Assembly (NCBI GenBank): GCA_021772935.1
Contig: JAJFLA010000007.1
Location: 1 to 64,000, forward strand
Source of the DNA: Gammaproteobacteria bacterium
GTDB taxonomy: Bacteria; Pseudomonadota; Gammaproteobacteria; Xanthomonadales; SZUA-36
Reading direction: 5' to 3'
DNA: 64,000 bases
The notes beneath the pieces were generated by a model. It was given only the letters and a program-made list of their open reading frames with translations. It was not told the origin of the DNA and ran no database searches. Below, in pieces: positions 1 through 8,604 of the stretch. Position numbers and translations under genes: made by a program. Within the stretch, counting starts at the first letter, position 1; each line of letters begins with the position of its first letter.

Positions 1-140
1 GGAACCTTATGCTTATCTGCGTCGTGTCTTTACTGAACTGCCGAAGGCGGAGACGGTTGAAGCTATCGAAGCATTGCTGCCGGGGAATATAGATCAGATC
101 AAGGCCGGTTGAGCAATACTGTCGTTTATTAACCGCTTAC
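1..140 (+). mobile_element. Right end of an IS66-family insertion sequence (partial)
   Basis: The window opens inside an IS66-family element. The transposase C-terminus stops at 112. The following 28 bases end in CGCTTAC at 134-140, whose reverse complement GTAAGCG is the usual outer tip of IS66-family inverted repeats (family knowledge). The element would end at 140, and the next 8 bases, ACTGCTGG, would be one copy of the expected 8-bp target duplication. The left end lies outside the window, so neither the duplication nor the inverted repeat can be confirmed. The insertion lies only 21 bases from the stop codon of dndE. Confidence 0.6.
2..112 (+). CDS. tnpC: IS66-family transposase, C-terminal fragment (cut by window edge)
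   Basis: Thirty-six codons are visible before a TGA at 110-112. The peptide begins EPYAYLRRVFTELPKAETVE and ends in LLPGN followed by a short tail. The pattern PYxYLRxVxxxLP followed by a VExIExLLPxN segment is the characteristic C-terminal tail (IS66 C domain) of IS66 TnpC transposases. The catalytic DDE core lies upstream of the window, so I cannot say whether the gene is intact. Confidence 0.75.
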   Translation, partial: EPYAYLRRVFTELPKAETVEAIEALLPGNIDQIKAG

Positions 141-161
141 ACTGCTGGAGCCCCATTATTA

Positions 162-539
162 TTAAGCTGCTAACTCTATTAACCCAGATATATTTTTCAC
201 CGAATTATTTGAAACTAAATACCCGATTCCTCTGTGCACGTGCTGCGAAAAAACATAATTCAAATTTGACTGAGTAATTTCCAAGCCCTCGTTTTTGCAC
301 CTTTCAACCAATAACCCACGATAAATGCTTGCCATTTTGCCTGCAAATATATCCCAGGAAATATCTAGCTCTTTTTTGTCGCCAACGGAATTAGCGCGAG
401 GAATTGATTCTTCCGCAAGCGAAATACACAACGCCCATCGACAAAGAACATTTCTAGTTTCAATACCTGTTCTTCGCTTTAATGTCCTTAATCTGATGGT
501 TGCTGCTTCATCAAGCCGCAGCGAGTCCAGTTTCATCAT
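162..539 (-). CDS. dndE: DndE, DNA phosphorothioation protein
   Basis: This 125-residue protein is the last gene of a leftward dndBCDE cluster and has the usual DndE length (about 110-130 aa). DndE is a small, basic, nicked-DNA-binding protein that works with DndC and DndD to insert sulfur into the DNA backbone (established knowledge). The N-terminus reads as a helix with LRLDEAATIRLRTLKRRTG, followed by the RNVLCRWALCISL segment typical of the family. Two tandem ATG codons (539 and 536) are possible starts. The gene overlaps the end of dndD by 29 bases, so translation is probably coupled. Identification rests on position and family look rather than a catalytic motif. Confidence 0.85.
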   Translation of the reverse strand: MMKLDSLRLDEAATIRLRTLKRRTGIETRNVLCRWALCISLAEESIPRANSVGDKKELDISWDIFAGKMASIYRGLLVERCKNEGLEITQSNLNYVFSQHVHRGIGYLVSNNSVKNISGLIELAA

Positions 540-2532
540 TGTTTTCTCTTAACCTGGTTTTGAATGGGTACCCTTTTCTTATGAGACTTGATTGAGTTGC
601 GATGTCAAACTTCAACTCATATTCGGCACCAACAGCCTCCTTTATCAAGGGGAAGTATGTCTCGTTAATCTCCTCATCTGTAGAAAGAACAATTACCTGA
701 TTCGCGGCCATAGGTAAATAACTTCCAATAAACATGGCTCGATAATCGCTATCCAATCTGCCAACTGGTGTATCAATTACCACGGGGGCTGCATTCTCAG
801 AAAGCTGGCCTAAAGCCCAGATAATACTGGTAGCTAGCATTTGCCTTTCGCCTGCCGAAAGCCTGTCAACTCCAACTCGCGAGTTCGACTCATCAAATAA
901 GGAGATCTCGAAAGAACCGGGGTCGATTGTCAGCTTTTTAACAAGCTTCTCTTTTTTGAACATTGAAGAAAGGCACTTGAAAACACTATTTTCCATATCT
1001 TCGATGGAGTTAAGCAAAAGTGCTTTTTCATAGCCCTTAAAAAACTCAACAAGTTCCGGGAGTTTTTCAAGAACTCTGGCTCCAGCGGCTTCTTTGTCCA
1101 ACGATTTACTGGCTTTTTTGATGATGTTTTGCTCACCTTGTTCCAACCTTTCCAAGACAGTGCGTCTTTGCGAGGTAATCAGTTCAAGTTTTTCAATTTC
1201 TTTCAGAAGGTGGCTTTCCTTCGCTTCGGTAAGTAATAGGTTTTCCTTCATTGTTATAACGTCTTCCTCACCAGGAAGCTCTTGCATCATCCGATCGATA
1301 TCAGATAAGCGGCTGGATACCTGCTTTGCCTTTGAGACTGCTTCCATTGCTTGTTTATGAACATCAGGCAACAAGTGTGAAAGCACTGATAGGTCGTTAA
1401 CTAAACTGGGTTCATGAACTGTTTCTAATTCCTTTTCACGAGTAGGAGTATTATTTTGCAGCCAACCATCAATCAGATTGATATCTAATTCGTAACTTTC
1501 CAATTTCTCACCAATAAACTCCAAAAACGCCTTGTCTCTCTTTTGAAGGAACTCTGCAATTTCTATATCCCTCGTTTGTCCAACTTCTAACTCAACGGCA
1601 CGAGACAATTGATTCACACCTTTCTTAAGGATAGCCAAGGGTAATGCGCTACCGGCTAATTCAATCATGCTTCCCTGAAGTGTTATCTGTTCCTGTTCAA
1701 GCGCTGCTTTTTCGGCTCTGAGACCAGTTAATTGTCCAACCAGTTCACCTCCGTGAGCAGTGAACTCTTTACCTAATTCATCGCGGTTTTTCATTGCAGT
1801 GTCGTGGTTCACTCTTAACGAAGCGAGTTTTCGAACCAAACCAGTGATTTCATCCATTACCTTCTTAATTTCATCCCGGCTCTCTTTCAGCTGTTTTCGA
1901 TCGGCTTCAGAAACATCCTCTCTGGCAATGATTCTTCGCTCGAGTTCTTTCAAGTCAACAGCCGCTTTACTGACAGGCAAACCACCCAGAAGTAACTTCA
2001 TTGCTTGCTTCAAGGCAGCACTCGTAGCTTCTGGACTTGCAAGTTCCTTTAAGCGCTCACCATCAAAAAATAATATATTGCTCAAATGTCTTGGCCACAA
2101 ACTTTCTACTTCAAAAGACCACCTACGGGCCGCAACATGGTCTACTTGGCCGTTGATCGAAACTTGGAGTGACTCTTGGTACTTTACTTTCTTTTTCAGA
2201 ATATAGCGTGTTACTTCCCAGGTTGTGACCGTCCCATTCTCAACAGAATTGAAATTGAAAGTTACAGCGGCTTCTGAACTGTCCGAATATCGATTTACCA
2301 TGGAGGCAAGATAAGCGGCGTAGCTATTTTTGCTTCTTTTCTGTGTGGGCGCATTTTTCCCGTGCAAAACAAAAAGAATTGCTTCCAGCAAGGTGGTCTT
2401 CCCAGCCCCGTTTTGACCCCCAATCAAAGTGACAGGTTTACCTTTGTCTGGCGGAGCAAAGTCAATTCGGTGTTTGCCCTTATAGGGACCAAAATCCTGC
2501 ATTTTCAGCCAGTTTAGGTGCAGCATTGTCAT
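511..2532 (-). CDS. dndD: DndD, SMC/SbcC-like ATPase of DNA phosphorothioation
   Basis: The protein has 673 residues from the ATG at 2532, or 682 from an in-frame ATG at 2559. I prefer 2532 because its ATGA overlaps the dndC stop and AGAGGTG lies just upstream. The ABC-type ATPase is split by a long coiled coil, as in SbcC/Rad50. Near the N-terminus are the Walker A GGQNGAGKTTLLEA and FFDGERL. Near the C-terminus are the signature LSAGERQMLATS and the Walker B VVIDTP with a D-loop. DndD supplies ATPase or nicking activity to the DndCDE modification complex (established knowledge). Length matches known DndD proteins (about 660-680 aa) and the motifs are intact. Confidence 0.93.
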   Translation of the reverse strand: MTMLHLNWLKMQDFGPYKGKHRIDFAPPDKGKPVTLIGGQNGAGKTTLLEAILFVLHGKNAPTQKRSKNSYAAYLASMVNRYSDSSEAAVTFNFNSVENGTVTTWEVTRYILKKKVKYQESLQVSINGQVDHVAARRWSFEVESLWPRHLSNILFFDGERLKELASPEATSAALKQAMKLLLGGLPVSKAAVDLKELERRIIAREDVSEADRKQLKESRDEIKKVMDEITGLVRKLASLRVNHDTAMKNRDELGKEFTAHGGELVGQLTGLRAEKAALEQEQITLQGSMIELAGSALPLAILKKGVNQLSRAVELEVGQTRDIEIAEFLQKRDKAFLEFIGEKLESYELDINLIDGWLQNNTPTREKELETVHEPSLVNDLSVLSHLLPDVHKQAMEAVSKAKQVSSRLSDIDRMMQELPGEEDVITMKENLLLTEAKESHLLKEIEKLELITSQRRTVLERLEQGEQNIIKKASKSLDKEAAGARVLEKLPELVEFFKGYEKALLLNSIEDMENSVFKCLSSMFKKEKLVKKLTIDPGSFEISLFDESNSRVGVDRLSAGERQMLATSIIWALGQLSENAAPVVIDTPVGRLDSDYRAMFIGSYLPMAANQVIVLSTDEEINETYFPLIKEAVGAEYELKFDIATQSSLIRKGYPFKTRLRENNDETGLAAA

Positions 2533-3995
2533 TGGATCACCTCTTTGTTCTTGCCCCAATCCAAAGCCTCTGTCTCCGATTCAAAGCTACCGGAAAAAAC
2601 AATTTTCTCGAGCTCACTGTATATCCCGCTACGTGATAACTTTGTTGAATACTCTGCTTCCAGTGCAATAATGTTTCGAACCAGACTGTACTGTCCTTCA
2701 TTTCGGCTGAACTTTGCTAAAAGTTCCAGCGCGCTTTGTGGAATTGGTTTTGAATATCGTGTTCCAGAATAAGGCTCGCCCATGACTTCTTCAAAAACAT
2801 GGGGAAGGCGATCTTCAATCTCCTTTTTACCTTCAACCCAAATTTTCCGTATTTCTTCAAGCTCTTCTGGCGTAATCAAGTGTAGTTCACGCACATATTC
2901 AGGTGCACGTTCATCCTCGCGTACAGTCTTCTGGGCCTGCAAAACTTTCCGCAGCCACTCCTCTCTTGACCGTTGTGTATAAGGACCAGGAATCAATCCA
3001 ACACCATCTTTAGATTCATAAAAATGAAGCTGACCAGACATTCGACGAAAATCCCTTAGGCTCCTATCTCTCAAGCGATTTTCATCACCACGAAAATCCA
3101 TTTCATTTCTAATATTAAAAAGAGGCTGCATCCAGGCCTTTTGATGGTCGTTTTGTATCATTGCACCCATTGATTTATCTTTATCAACAAGAGTGCATGT
3201 CCAACAGCCAAATCGGCTGTTACCACAGCTCGGTGTCGTAGTATCGACAACTACTGGGCACTCATTGTCTTCACTCGCGCCTCGATAGAGAGCAAGTAAG
3301 TCTTTGTGACTGTGACCCCATGGGTTTTTGGTCTGCATTAAATAAACCCAAACATCATCGTTAGTCCATTCCTGAATCGGTGTACAGACGGTGGTATTAG
3401 GCAGTTCTGGATGGTGTGCTAAATACTTACCGCCTTCTTTGCGTCTCTTAAATGCCTGCTCACGGGTTGCGCTCTCCGTACGTCTTGCACCCAAAAATAA
3501 AATAACCTCACCCTGCTCATTTACTACATCACGTATGAAGTCGCTGGACGGGCGAATTTTTAGTCTTTCCGTGCACCAACGAAATTTTGGCCTGGGTGCT
3601 GGGTAACCACGACCGATCATGTTGACCCAAAAGGTATTTCCAATTTCCGGATTCAATACACGAGCACTAATAGGCAGGCCTTTTGCTTTAGCATCACTGT
3701 TTATTTTTTCTATGGAGCTATTTACCCAAGCCGATACTACTGGGTTTTCAACTAAAGTATCGTTGGTAATAATGAATACCTGTTTGTTGAGCTGTGACTT
3801 ATCCAGCTTCTCAAGAGCAGACCAGACAACCGCAGTAACGGCAGTGGAATCCTTCCCACCACTGTAGCCAATCACCCATGGAATCTGGTCAGCTAGATAT
3901 AATGTCTGAATAAAATTTTCAAGCTCCGAGATGGCGGATTTAAGCCCATCTTTTTCAAAAAAGGACTGGCGCGCCTTACTACCAAACTTTGACAC
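2529..3995 (-). CDS. dndC: DndC, PAPS reductase-like sulfurtransferase
   Basis: This 488-residue protein has an ATP pyrophosphatase PP-loop SGGKDS at residues 45-50 and a PAPS-reductase fold. A cysteine cluster at C246, C257, C264 and C267 (CWTC) is expected to hold the 4Fe-4S cluster. DndC receives sulfur mobilised by DndA and prepares the DNA for phosphorothioate formation (established knowledge). It starts with GTG at 3995, and that G is shared with the TAG stop of dndB (TAGTG). It ends in an ATGA overlap with dndD. Length and motifs are full, so the gene appears functional. Confidence 0.95.
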   Translation of the reverse strand: MSKFGSKARQSFFEKDGLKSAISELENFIQTLYLADQIPWVIGYSGGKDSTAVTAVVWSALEKLDKSQLNKQVFIITNDTLVENPVVSAWVNSSIEKINSDAKAKGLPISARVLNPEIGNTFWVNMIGRGYPAPRPKFRWCTERLKIRPSSDFIRDVVNEQGEVILFLGARRTESATREQAFKRRKEGGKYLAHHPELPNTTVCTPIQEWTNDDVWVYLMQTKNPWGHSHKDLLALYRGASEDNECPVVVDTTTPSCGNSRFGCWTCTLVDKDKSMGAMIQNDHQKAWMQPLFNIRNEMDFRGDENRLRDRSLRDFRRMSGQLHFYESKDGVGLIPGPYTQRSREEWLRKVLQAQKTVREDERAPEYVRELHLITPEELEEIRKIWVEGKKEIEDRLPHVFEEVMGEPYSGTRYSKPIPQSALELLAKFSRNEGQYSLVRNIIALEAEYSTKLSRSGIYSELEKIVFSGSFESETEALDWGKNKEVIQ

Positions 3996-5092
3996 TATCT
4001 GTTCGCCCTAAATTCTTGTTCAATCTGTTGCTCAGATAGAGTCAATTCCAACCCCAAATGGTTTTTAATTACATTGGTTGTTAACAATAAATTTTGACGA
4101 GCCTTGGTTACTCTGCCCCCCGCCATAGCTCGGCCTTCCCATAATTGTGTGTTTTTTCTGGACCAATTGATCTTTTTAAGTCCATCAACTTTTGATGGCC
4201 AGCTCTTTGGGTGTTTCATAATCAAGATGCTCCCAGCCAAACCTGTTGCATGTAGTGCTATGCCATGAGAATGTAGAAAATCGGACCTGACTTCACCAGA
4301 AGACATTTCGCGTCGGTGGACACTACCCCATTCAGGTATAGCGGCAGCCACGGCAGCCCAAAACTCAGAAGCAATTTCGACTTTTTGTTCTGTGTTTAGA
4401 TCGCCCCTTCCTTCAAAAAGACAACCAGTAGCTTGGTAAATAGAACTTAGTGTGAAGAGTTTTCTGGAACGGATGGCCAATGAAGTTTTTTCCATTTCTG
4501 TTAAATCACTCAAGAGCTCTGACTTAAGCACGACCAGGCGAACTAACTCCGCCAACTCATCCCGCTGGTCATATAAAATTCCAATAGATTTACTTGGTTT
4601 AACAGCGTGCCTATTCAAATCAGCAAACATTTGTTGGCAGCGTGACAAGTCCCTGTCCTTGAAAAACACAATGGCAATTGTTTCATCACCCAAACCTGGC
4701 TCGGTTTGCATAGCAATCTCAATAGCTGCGCGCCGATGCTGGCCATCATTAATGATAAATTTTGCATCTAGCGATACCTTCAATACTCCAATTTGACTTT
4801 CATCGTTGGAGGTCCCAATGGGTTCAAAATGTATATTTCCGTCGATGGATGCAGTAAGTGCAGAAAACACGTAACTTTTTGTATTCTCAGTAATGTACTT
4901 CGCTAGCTCAGGGAGACGTTGACGGTTTAAGGTTCTTTGAGCCCGCATTTCTGGTGCTAACTCGGCCTCTTCTTCATCATAATAAAATATTTTTGGAATC
5001 AGACGCATAGGACACATAGACGTATAATACTCACGCCCTGCTTGAACACCCCGAATGGCAGGAAATGAGTAACCAAATGAGATATCGGACAT
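3995..5092 (-). CDS. dndB: DndB, DGQHR-domain regulator of the dnd operon
   Basis: The 365-residue protein carries the diagnostic DGQHR motif (NDGQHRRAAI, around residues 115-124). DndB is not needed for the sulfur chemistry. In studied bacteria it represses the dnd operon and tunes modification frequency (established knowledge). It is the first gene of the leftward dndBCDE operon. Only 74 bases separate it from the divergent dndA, so an autoregulatory site would have to lie in that gap. Confidence 0.93.
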   Translation of the reverse strand: MSDISFGYSFPAIRGVQAGREYYTSMCPMRLIPKIFYYDEEEAELAPEMRAQRTLNRQRLPELAKYITENTKSYVFSALTASIDGNIHFEPIGTSNDESQIGVLKVSLDAKFIINDGQHRRAAIEIAMQTEPGLGDETIAIVFFKDRDLSRCQQMFADLNRHAVKPSKSIGILYDQRDELAELVRLVVLKSELLSDLTEMEKTSLAIRSRKLFTLSSIYQATGCLFEGRGDLNTEQKVEIASEFWAAVAAAIPEWGSVHRREMSSGEVRSDFLHSHGIALHATGLAGSILIMKHPKSWPSKVDGLKKINWSRKNTQLWEGRAMAGGRVTKARQNLLLTTNVIKNHLGLELTLSEQQIEQEFRANR

Positions 5093-5166
5093 AATATCTT
5101 AACTCTTTGCGAAAAGCAGTAAAACATGAAAGATAACAAACGTACGTCAAATAATAACATACATAA
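5093..5166. promoter_or_regulatory. Divergent dndB/dndA promoter region
   Basis: The 74-bp AT-rich gap between the start codons of dndB (leftward) and dndA (rightward) must contain both promoters. It holds the perfect 8-bp palindrome ACGTACGT at 5140-5147, flanked by A/T runs, which is a candidate operator for DndB. I could not fit a longer two-armed inverted repeat around it, so the operator assignment is tentative. Confidence 0.45.
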
Positions 5167-6306
5167 ATGAATCGTCAACCCGTATATTTAGATTGTGCCG
5201 CCTCCACACCAATGGAGCCTGAGGTGATTGAATTTATCACATATCACTTCAAAAATACTTGGGGAAACCCCCACAGCAGAACGCATGAATATGGCTCGAA
5301 TGCGCGTAGGCTAATTGAGATAGCAAGGCAGCAAGTCGCTACTGTTGTTGATACTAAACCGCAAGAGATTTTATTTACAAGTGGTGCTACGGAAGCAAAC
5401 AATATTGTTATTCAAAGCTTGGTTAGTCGCTTGGTAAATGGTGAAAATGTACATGTTCTGGCCTCTTGTATCGAGCACCCTTCGGTACTCGAACCACTCA
5501 AATTTATCCAACAAAAAGGCGCTGTCGTTGAGTTGATTGACGTAGGTAAAACAGGACAAATCGACTTAGAAGACTTTCATAAAAGACTTCGACCGACCAC
5601 CGATTTGGTTTCAATTATGCAGGTCAATAGTGAGACTGGAATCAAGCAGCCGATTGCGGCAGTTTGTGAAGCATTGGGTAATTACAAAACAATGTTTCAC
5701 GTTGACGCCGCTCAGGGGTTTGGCAAAGACCTCGAACCTCTGAGGCATCCTAGAATAGATTTTATAAGCTGCAGTAGCCACAAAATATTTGGTCCCAAAG
5801 GTGTCGGAGCGTTAATAGCCAAGGACAATAAAAGAGCTACCAAGTTTCTGCAAGCTTTGGTATTTGGTGGAGAACAGGAGCGAAAGATGCGTTCCGGAAC
5901 AGTGCCAAACCAGTTAATTGGGGGATTTGGACTTGCTTGTAAATTGGCTCTTGATGAGAATGCAAACCGGAAGAAGGCGTGTGAAGAATTTGGAACTGAA
6001 TTTTATGCGGCGCTTGATTCTGTGGATCATAGAACCATAGGGTCGGACAAGTTTCGCTTACCCTCGACGGCATATGTTGCTTTTCCTGGAATTGATTCTG
6101 AATCCTTCATCATCCTGACCAAAAAGATAATTAGTGTTTCTAACGGAACAGCTTGTGCCTCTGGAAAACACATGGAAAGCAGCGTTTTAAGAGCAATGAA
6201 ATTTTCTCCGAGTCTAATCAACTCTGCAATTAGGTTTTCCTGGAGCCACCTCACACCAACACCTAGTTGGAACTTGGTGATTCAGGCAATAGAAAAACTT
6301 ACCTAA
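5167..6306 (+). CDS. dndA: DndA, cysteine desulfurase for DNA phosphorothioation
   Basis: This 379-residue PLP-dependent enzyme is of the NifS/IscS class. The N-terminus has the aminotransferase-V opening YLDCAASTPM. HVDAAQGFGK lies in the middle, the PLP lysine is in SSHKIFGPKG, and the catalytic cysteine is in GTACASGKHM near residue 330. It removes sulfur from L-cysteine and delivers it as persulfide to DndC (established knowledge). Its divergent orientation relative to dndBCDE is the classic dnd layout, which makes DndA more likely than a housekeeping IscS. Confidence 0.93.
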   Translation: MNRQPVYLDCAASTPMEPEVIEFITYHFKNTWGNPHSRTHEYGSNARRLIEIARQQVATVVDTKPQEILFTSGATEANNIVIQSLVSRLVNGENVHVLASCIEHPSVLEPLKFIQQKGAVVELIDVGKTGQIDLEDFHKRLRPTTDLVSIMQVNSETGIKQPIAAVCEALGNYKTMFHVDAAQGFGKDLEPLRHPRIDFISCSSHKIFGPKGVGALIAKDNKRATKFLQALVFGGEQERKMRSGTVPNQLIGGFGLACKLALDENANRKKACEEFGTEFYAALDSVDHRTIGSDKFRLPSTAYVAFPGIDSESFIILTKKIISVSNGTACASGKHMESSVLRAMKFSPSLINSAIRFSWSHLTPTPSWNLVIQAIEKLT

Positions 6307-6706
6307 ATAACACTTTGCCCTTTCATCCATAACAAGGAATGAGCCTGTCGTCACTTTGTTTGGCGAATAGGGAAGCTATGAACCACCCCGACTTTATCGG
6401 AAGCTCCAAACTTTGAAAGGATGGCGTCCTGACGTAGGCTTCCACGTCAAGTACTTATTAGAATTCGATTTTGCACCAGGCCCCGCCTCTTTCCGGATTT
6501 AAATGATCTGTGTTTCGGTAAACCGACTTCTCCTCCTCAGAATCTTCCGGTCACTATATTGCCAGAAAGCCCTAGTTATTACCCGCGCAGCTTTTTAGGG
6601 TAGCCTGCGAAGCCATCTGATGTTTTGGCACTCGGTTCAATGTAACAGAACAAAATATGTTGTTATGGAGCTGAAAGTAATTTAAATAAGTAAAACATCC
6701 AATCTA
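6307..6706. other. 400-bp gap downstream of dndA without a recognisable gene
   Basis: This stretch lies between convergent dndA and a small leftward gene. No reading frame of useful length or recognisable protein fragment was found on either strand. It has the look of decayed accessory DNA. No hairpin followed by a T tract was noticed right after dndA. Confidence 0.5.
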
Positions 6707-6934
6707 TTAAAACTCTCTCACACAGATGTTCATCAACTGCCTGACCGCAGATTCGCTAAGCTGGATTGTCTGACTTTGCTTACCTGGATTTTCCCTGCCA
6801 GCTGAGCCAAAAGTATTGAGTTGAATGATTTTCTGCCCATTGTCCGATGTAAAAATCGTATAAGTACAGTCTACAGGCCCATGAATCCGGGCTCTATCCG
6901 TACTTATCTTCTCTAAATTAGTAATTAGCGCCAT
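6707..6934 (-). CDS. Small conserved protein of unknown function (75 aa)
   Basis: This 75-residue soluble protein starts MALITNLEKISTDRARIHGP and continues VDCTYTIFTSDNG, then LNTFGSAGRENPGKQSQTIQ. I recognise the general pattern (IHGPVxCTY, then a QLxTxGSxxR segment) from short proteins scattered among accessory and defence genes. Some of these are misleadingly labelled as methionyl-tRNA formyltransferase, but the protein is far too short for that enzyme. A clear GGAG-like site (CAGGAGAAT) precedes the ATG. It stands alone between dndA and the IS1111-type element. Function is unknown. Confidence 0.7.
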   Translation of the reverse strand: MALITNLEKISTDRARIHGPVDCTYTIFTSDNGQKIIQLNTFGSAGRENPGKQSQTIQLSESAVRQLMNICVREF

Positions 6935-7062
6935 TTTATTCTCCTGTTAAATCAACCCCAGTTTGGTGGTGTTTTGTGAATAGCCAAGACACGCCTAATT
7001 AAACTACTTTTCAATCTGGGGAGAAAGCTCGAAACTCAATCGATTCGAACTCTTCGAAATAA

Positions 7063-7118
7063 GGGGCCAGAAACATTTTCGATGTATATTTATGAACGAC
7101 TGAAAGAAACATTGTATC
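7063..7118. repeat. REPIN-like hairpin repeat, type A copy 1 (left part, split by IS)
   Basis: It starts GGGGCCAGAAACATTTTCG and runs to ATTGTATC, matching the intact copy at 21613-21674 along its length, including the shared interior TGAACGACTGAAAGAAA. The closing arm (CCGGCCCC) is missing here. A matching CGGCCCCTTTC is found at 8605-8615, on the far side of the IS1111-type element. Confidence 0.6.
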
Positions 7119-7201
7119 TGATAATCCTATAGCCGCCTCCTGAGTTAGGTGGTATTTGTTGATGTGCAAACAGAAACAAATCACCTAAACAGGAGACGAC
7201 A

Positions 7202-8215
7202 ATGACACTTTATTGCGGAATTGACCTTCATGGCAACAACAGCGTAGTAGCGGTGCTGGATGAGAGCGACCAAACGGTTTATGAAAAGCGGTTGGCGAAT
7301 GACCTGGCGACGATTGTTGGCGTGCTGCGCACCTACCAGGCGGAGCTGGCAGCTTGTGTGGTTGAGTCAACCTATAACTGGTACTGGTTGGTAGATGGTT
7401 TGATGGAAGCTGGATTTAAAGTTCAACTGGCACATACCAGTGCGATGCCACAGTATGCCGGGCTGAAGTACAGCAATGACTTTTCCGATGCCCGTCAGCT
7501 GGCCCACCTGTTGCGGCTGGGGATACTGCCGACCGGCTATATTTATCCAAAGCAGGAACGTGGACTGCGCGACTTACTGCGTCGGCGCCTGTTACTGGTG
7601 AGGCAGAGGACGCTGCATCACCTGAGCCTGCAGAGCTTGATTGCGCGTCATAGCGGTCAGTCCTTGAGTAGCAATCAGATCAAGAAGCTGAAGAGACAGC
7701 AGCTCACTGCTTATCTGTCACCACCCATCTTGCTGGCTGGACAGATTACCCATCAGGCTCGCTGTTGGCTGGATAAAGCCATCGACCGGATAGAGAAAGA
7801 ATTGCAGCAACAGATTACGCCTCGGGAGGATTTTCAGTTACTGCAAAGTGTACCGGGAATCGGCCCGGTATTGGGCACCACCATTGCGTTGGAAATTGGC
7901 ACCATTGAGCGTTTTGCCAGTCCGGGAAACTACGCTTCATATGCTCGTTGCGTAAAATCCGAGAGAATCAGCAATGGCAAGTACAAAGGCCAGGGTAACA
8001 AGAAGAATGGCAACAAGTACCTGGCCTGGGCCTTTATGGAAGCAGCGCATTATGCTGCCATTTGGAATCCACAGATCAAACGTTATTACCAGCGCAAGCA
8101 GGCTAAAGCTCATGTGCTGGTGGCCAAGAAGGCGGTGGCTAACAAACTGGCACGGGCGTGTTACCACATGCTCAAACGGCGGGAGGTGTTCGACGTGACA
8201 CGCGCTTTTCGTTAG
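7202..8215 (+). CDS. IS1111-subgroup IS110-family DEDD transposase (recombinase)
   Basis: This 337-residue protein has an N-terminal RuvC-like DEDD domain with D8 (GIDLHGN), E55 (VVESTYNW), D93 and D96 (NDFSDARQLA). It has a C-terminal transposase-20 domain with SVPGIGPVLG and the serine segment CVKSERISNGKYKG followed by KNGNKYLAWAF. These C-terminal motifs are typical of the IS1111 subgroup. IS110-family enzymes use an element-encoded bridge (seek) RNA to pair donor and target DNA (established knowledge). The ATG follows CAGGAGACGACA, a good ribosome site. The gene is full length and appears intact. Confidence 0.92.
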   Translation: MTLYCGIDLHGNNSVVAVLDESDQTVYEKRLANDLATIVGVLRTYQAELAACVVESTYNWYWLVDGLMEAGFKVQLAHTSAMPQYAGLKYSNDFSDARQLAHLLRLGILPTGYIYPKQERGLRDLLRRRLLLVRQRTLHHLSLQSLIARHSGQSLSSNQIKKLKRQQLTAYLSPPILLAGQITHQARCWLDKAIDRIEKELQQQITPREDFQLLQSVPGIGPVLGTTIALEIGTIERFASPGNYASYARCVKSERISNGKYKGQGNKKNGNKYLAWAFMEAAHYAAIWNPQIKRYYQRKQAKAHVLVAKKAVANKLARACYHMLKRREVFDVTRAFR

Positions 8216-8604
8216 AGGGTCTGCCGTGGCGGACAACGGAACAGGGGCTTGGTGAGAATCCTGGTAAATCTGATTGTTGCCGTCACGGCACACATTATGA
8301 CAGTCTGTTTGAAGCGCCCGACGCATGAGCCCCAATGAGGTTGGCACCCACACGATGGGTAGCCCTGGCTCTGTACTAATCATTTGGCCATGTGTGGGTA
8401 CTGAGGTTTTTCTGGAGCGGTTTGACCGCTTGGGGCCGGCAATACATCGCCACGCCTAGATCCTGATGGGTGACTGGTGCGCTTCATATAGAAGTAGCAC
8501 AACGAACGAAAATGCAGGTGCGTCATCAGATAGCTGTTATTTAAGTCAAATGATGTTCTGCATCAGGGATACATTTTGCCACTTGACCGGATACGGCTAA
8601 TGGG
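8216..8604 (+). ncRNA. Candidate bridge/seek RNA region in the IS1111-type right end
   Basis: No gene is visible in this 389-bp stretch between the transposase stop and the inferred element end. It is rich in pairing sequence: ACCCACAC at 8346-8353 pairs with GTGTGGGT at 8392-8399, enclosing a smaller AGCC-CT-GGCT hairpin at 8361-8370. AGCGGT at 8416-8421 pairs with ACCGCT at 8425-8430. A CTTC/GAAG hairpin lies near 8485. In IS1111-type elements the guide RNA is encoded downstream of the transposase gene (established knowledge), so the RNA is expected here. Its exact ends and guide loops were not determined. Confidence 0.5.

Larger units (their letters stand above)
7119..8604 (+). mobile_element. 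IS1111-type insertion sequence (IS110 family), about 1.49 kb
   Basis: It has one DEDD transposase gene, about 83 bp of left end and a long (about 390 bp) non-coding right end, which is the layout of the IS1111 subgroup. Boundaries are inferred from the host repeat: the left flank ends ATTGTATC and the right flank resumes CGGCCCCTTTC, as in the uninterrupted copy near 21.6 kb. Subterminal imperfect inverted repeats are visible: AGCCGCCTCC at 7131-7140, and AGCCGTATCC on the other strand, read leftward from 8598. A hairpin CCGCCT/AGGTGG lies at 7133-7152. The exact ends could be off by several bases. Confidence 0.65.

Noticed and set aside
5093-5166. Two-armed DndB operator in the dndA/dndB gap
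   Set aside because: Only the 8-bp ACGTACGT palindrome is present. I could not find a longer spaced pair of TACG/CGTA arms, so no firm operator was called.
7030-7056. TTCGAA-rich sequences (here, and at 10671 and 11655) resembling tRNA T-loops or attachment sites
   Set aside because: No cloverleaf with acceptor and anticodon stems could be formed around any of them.
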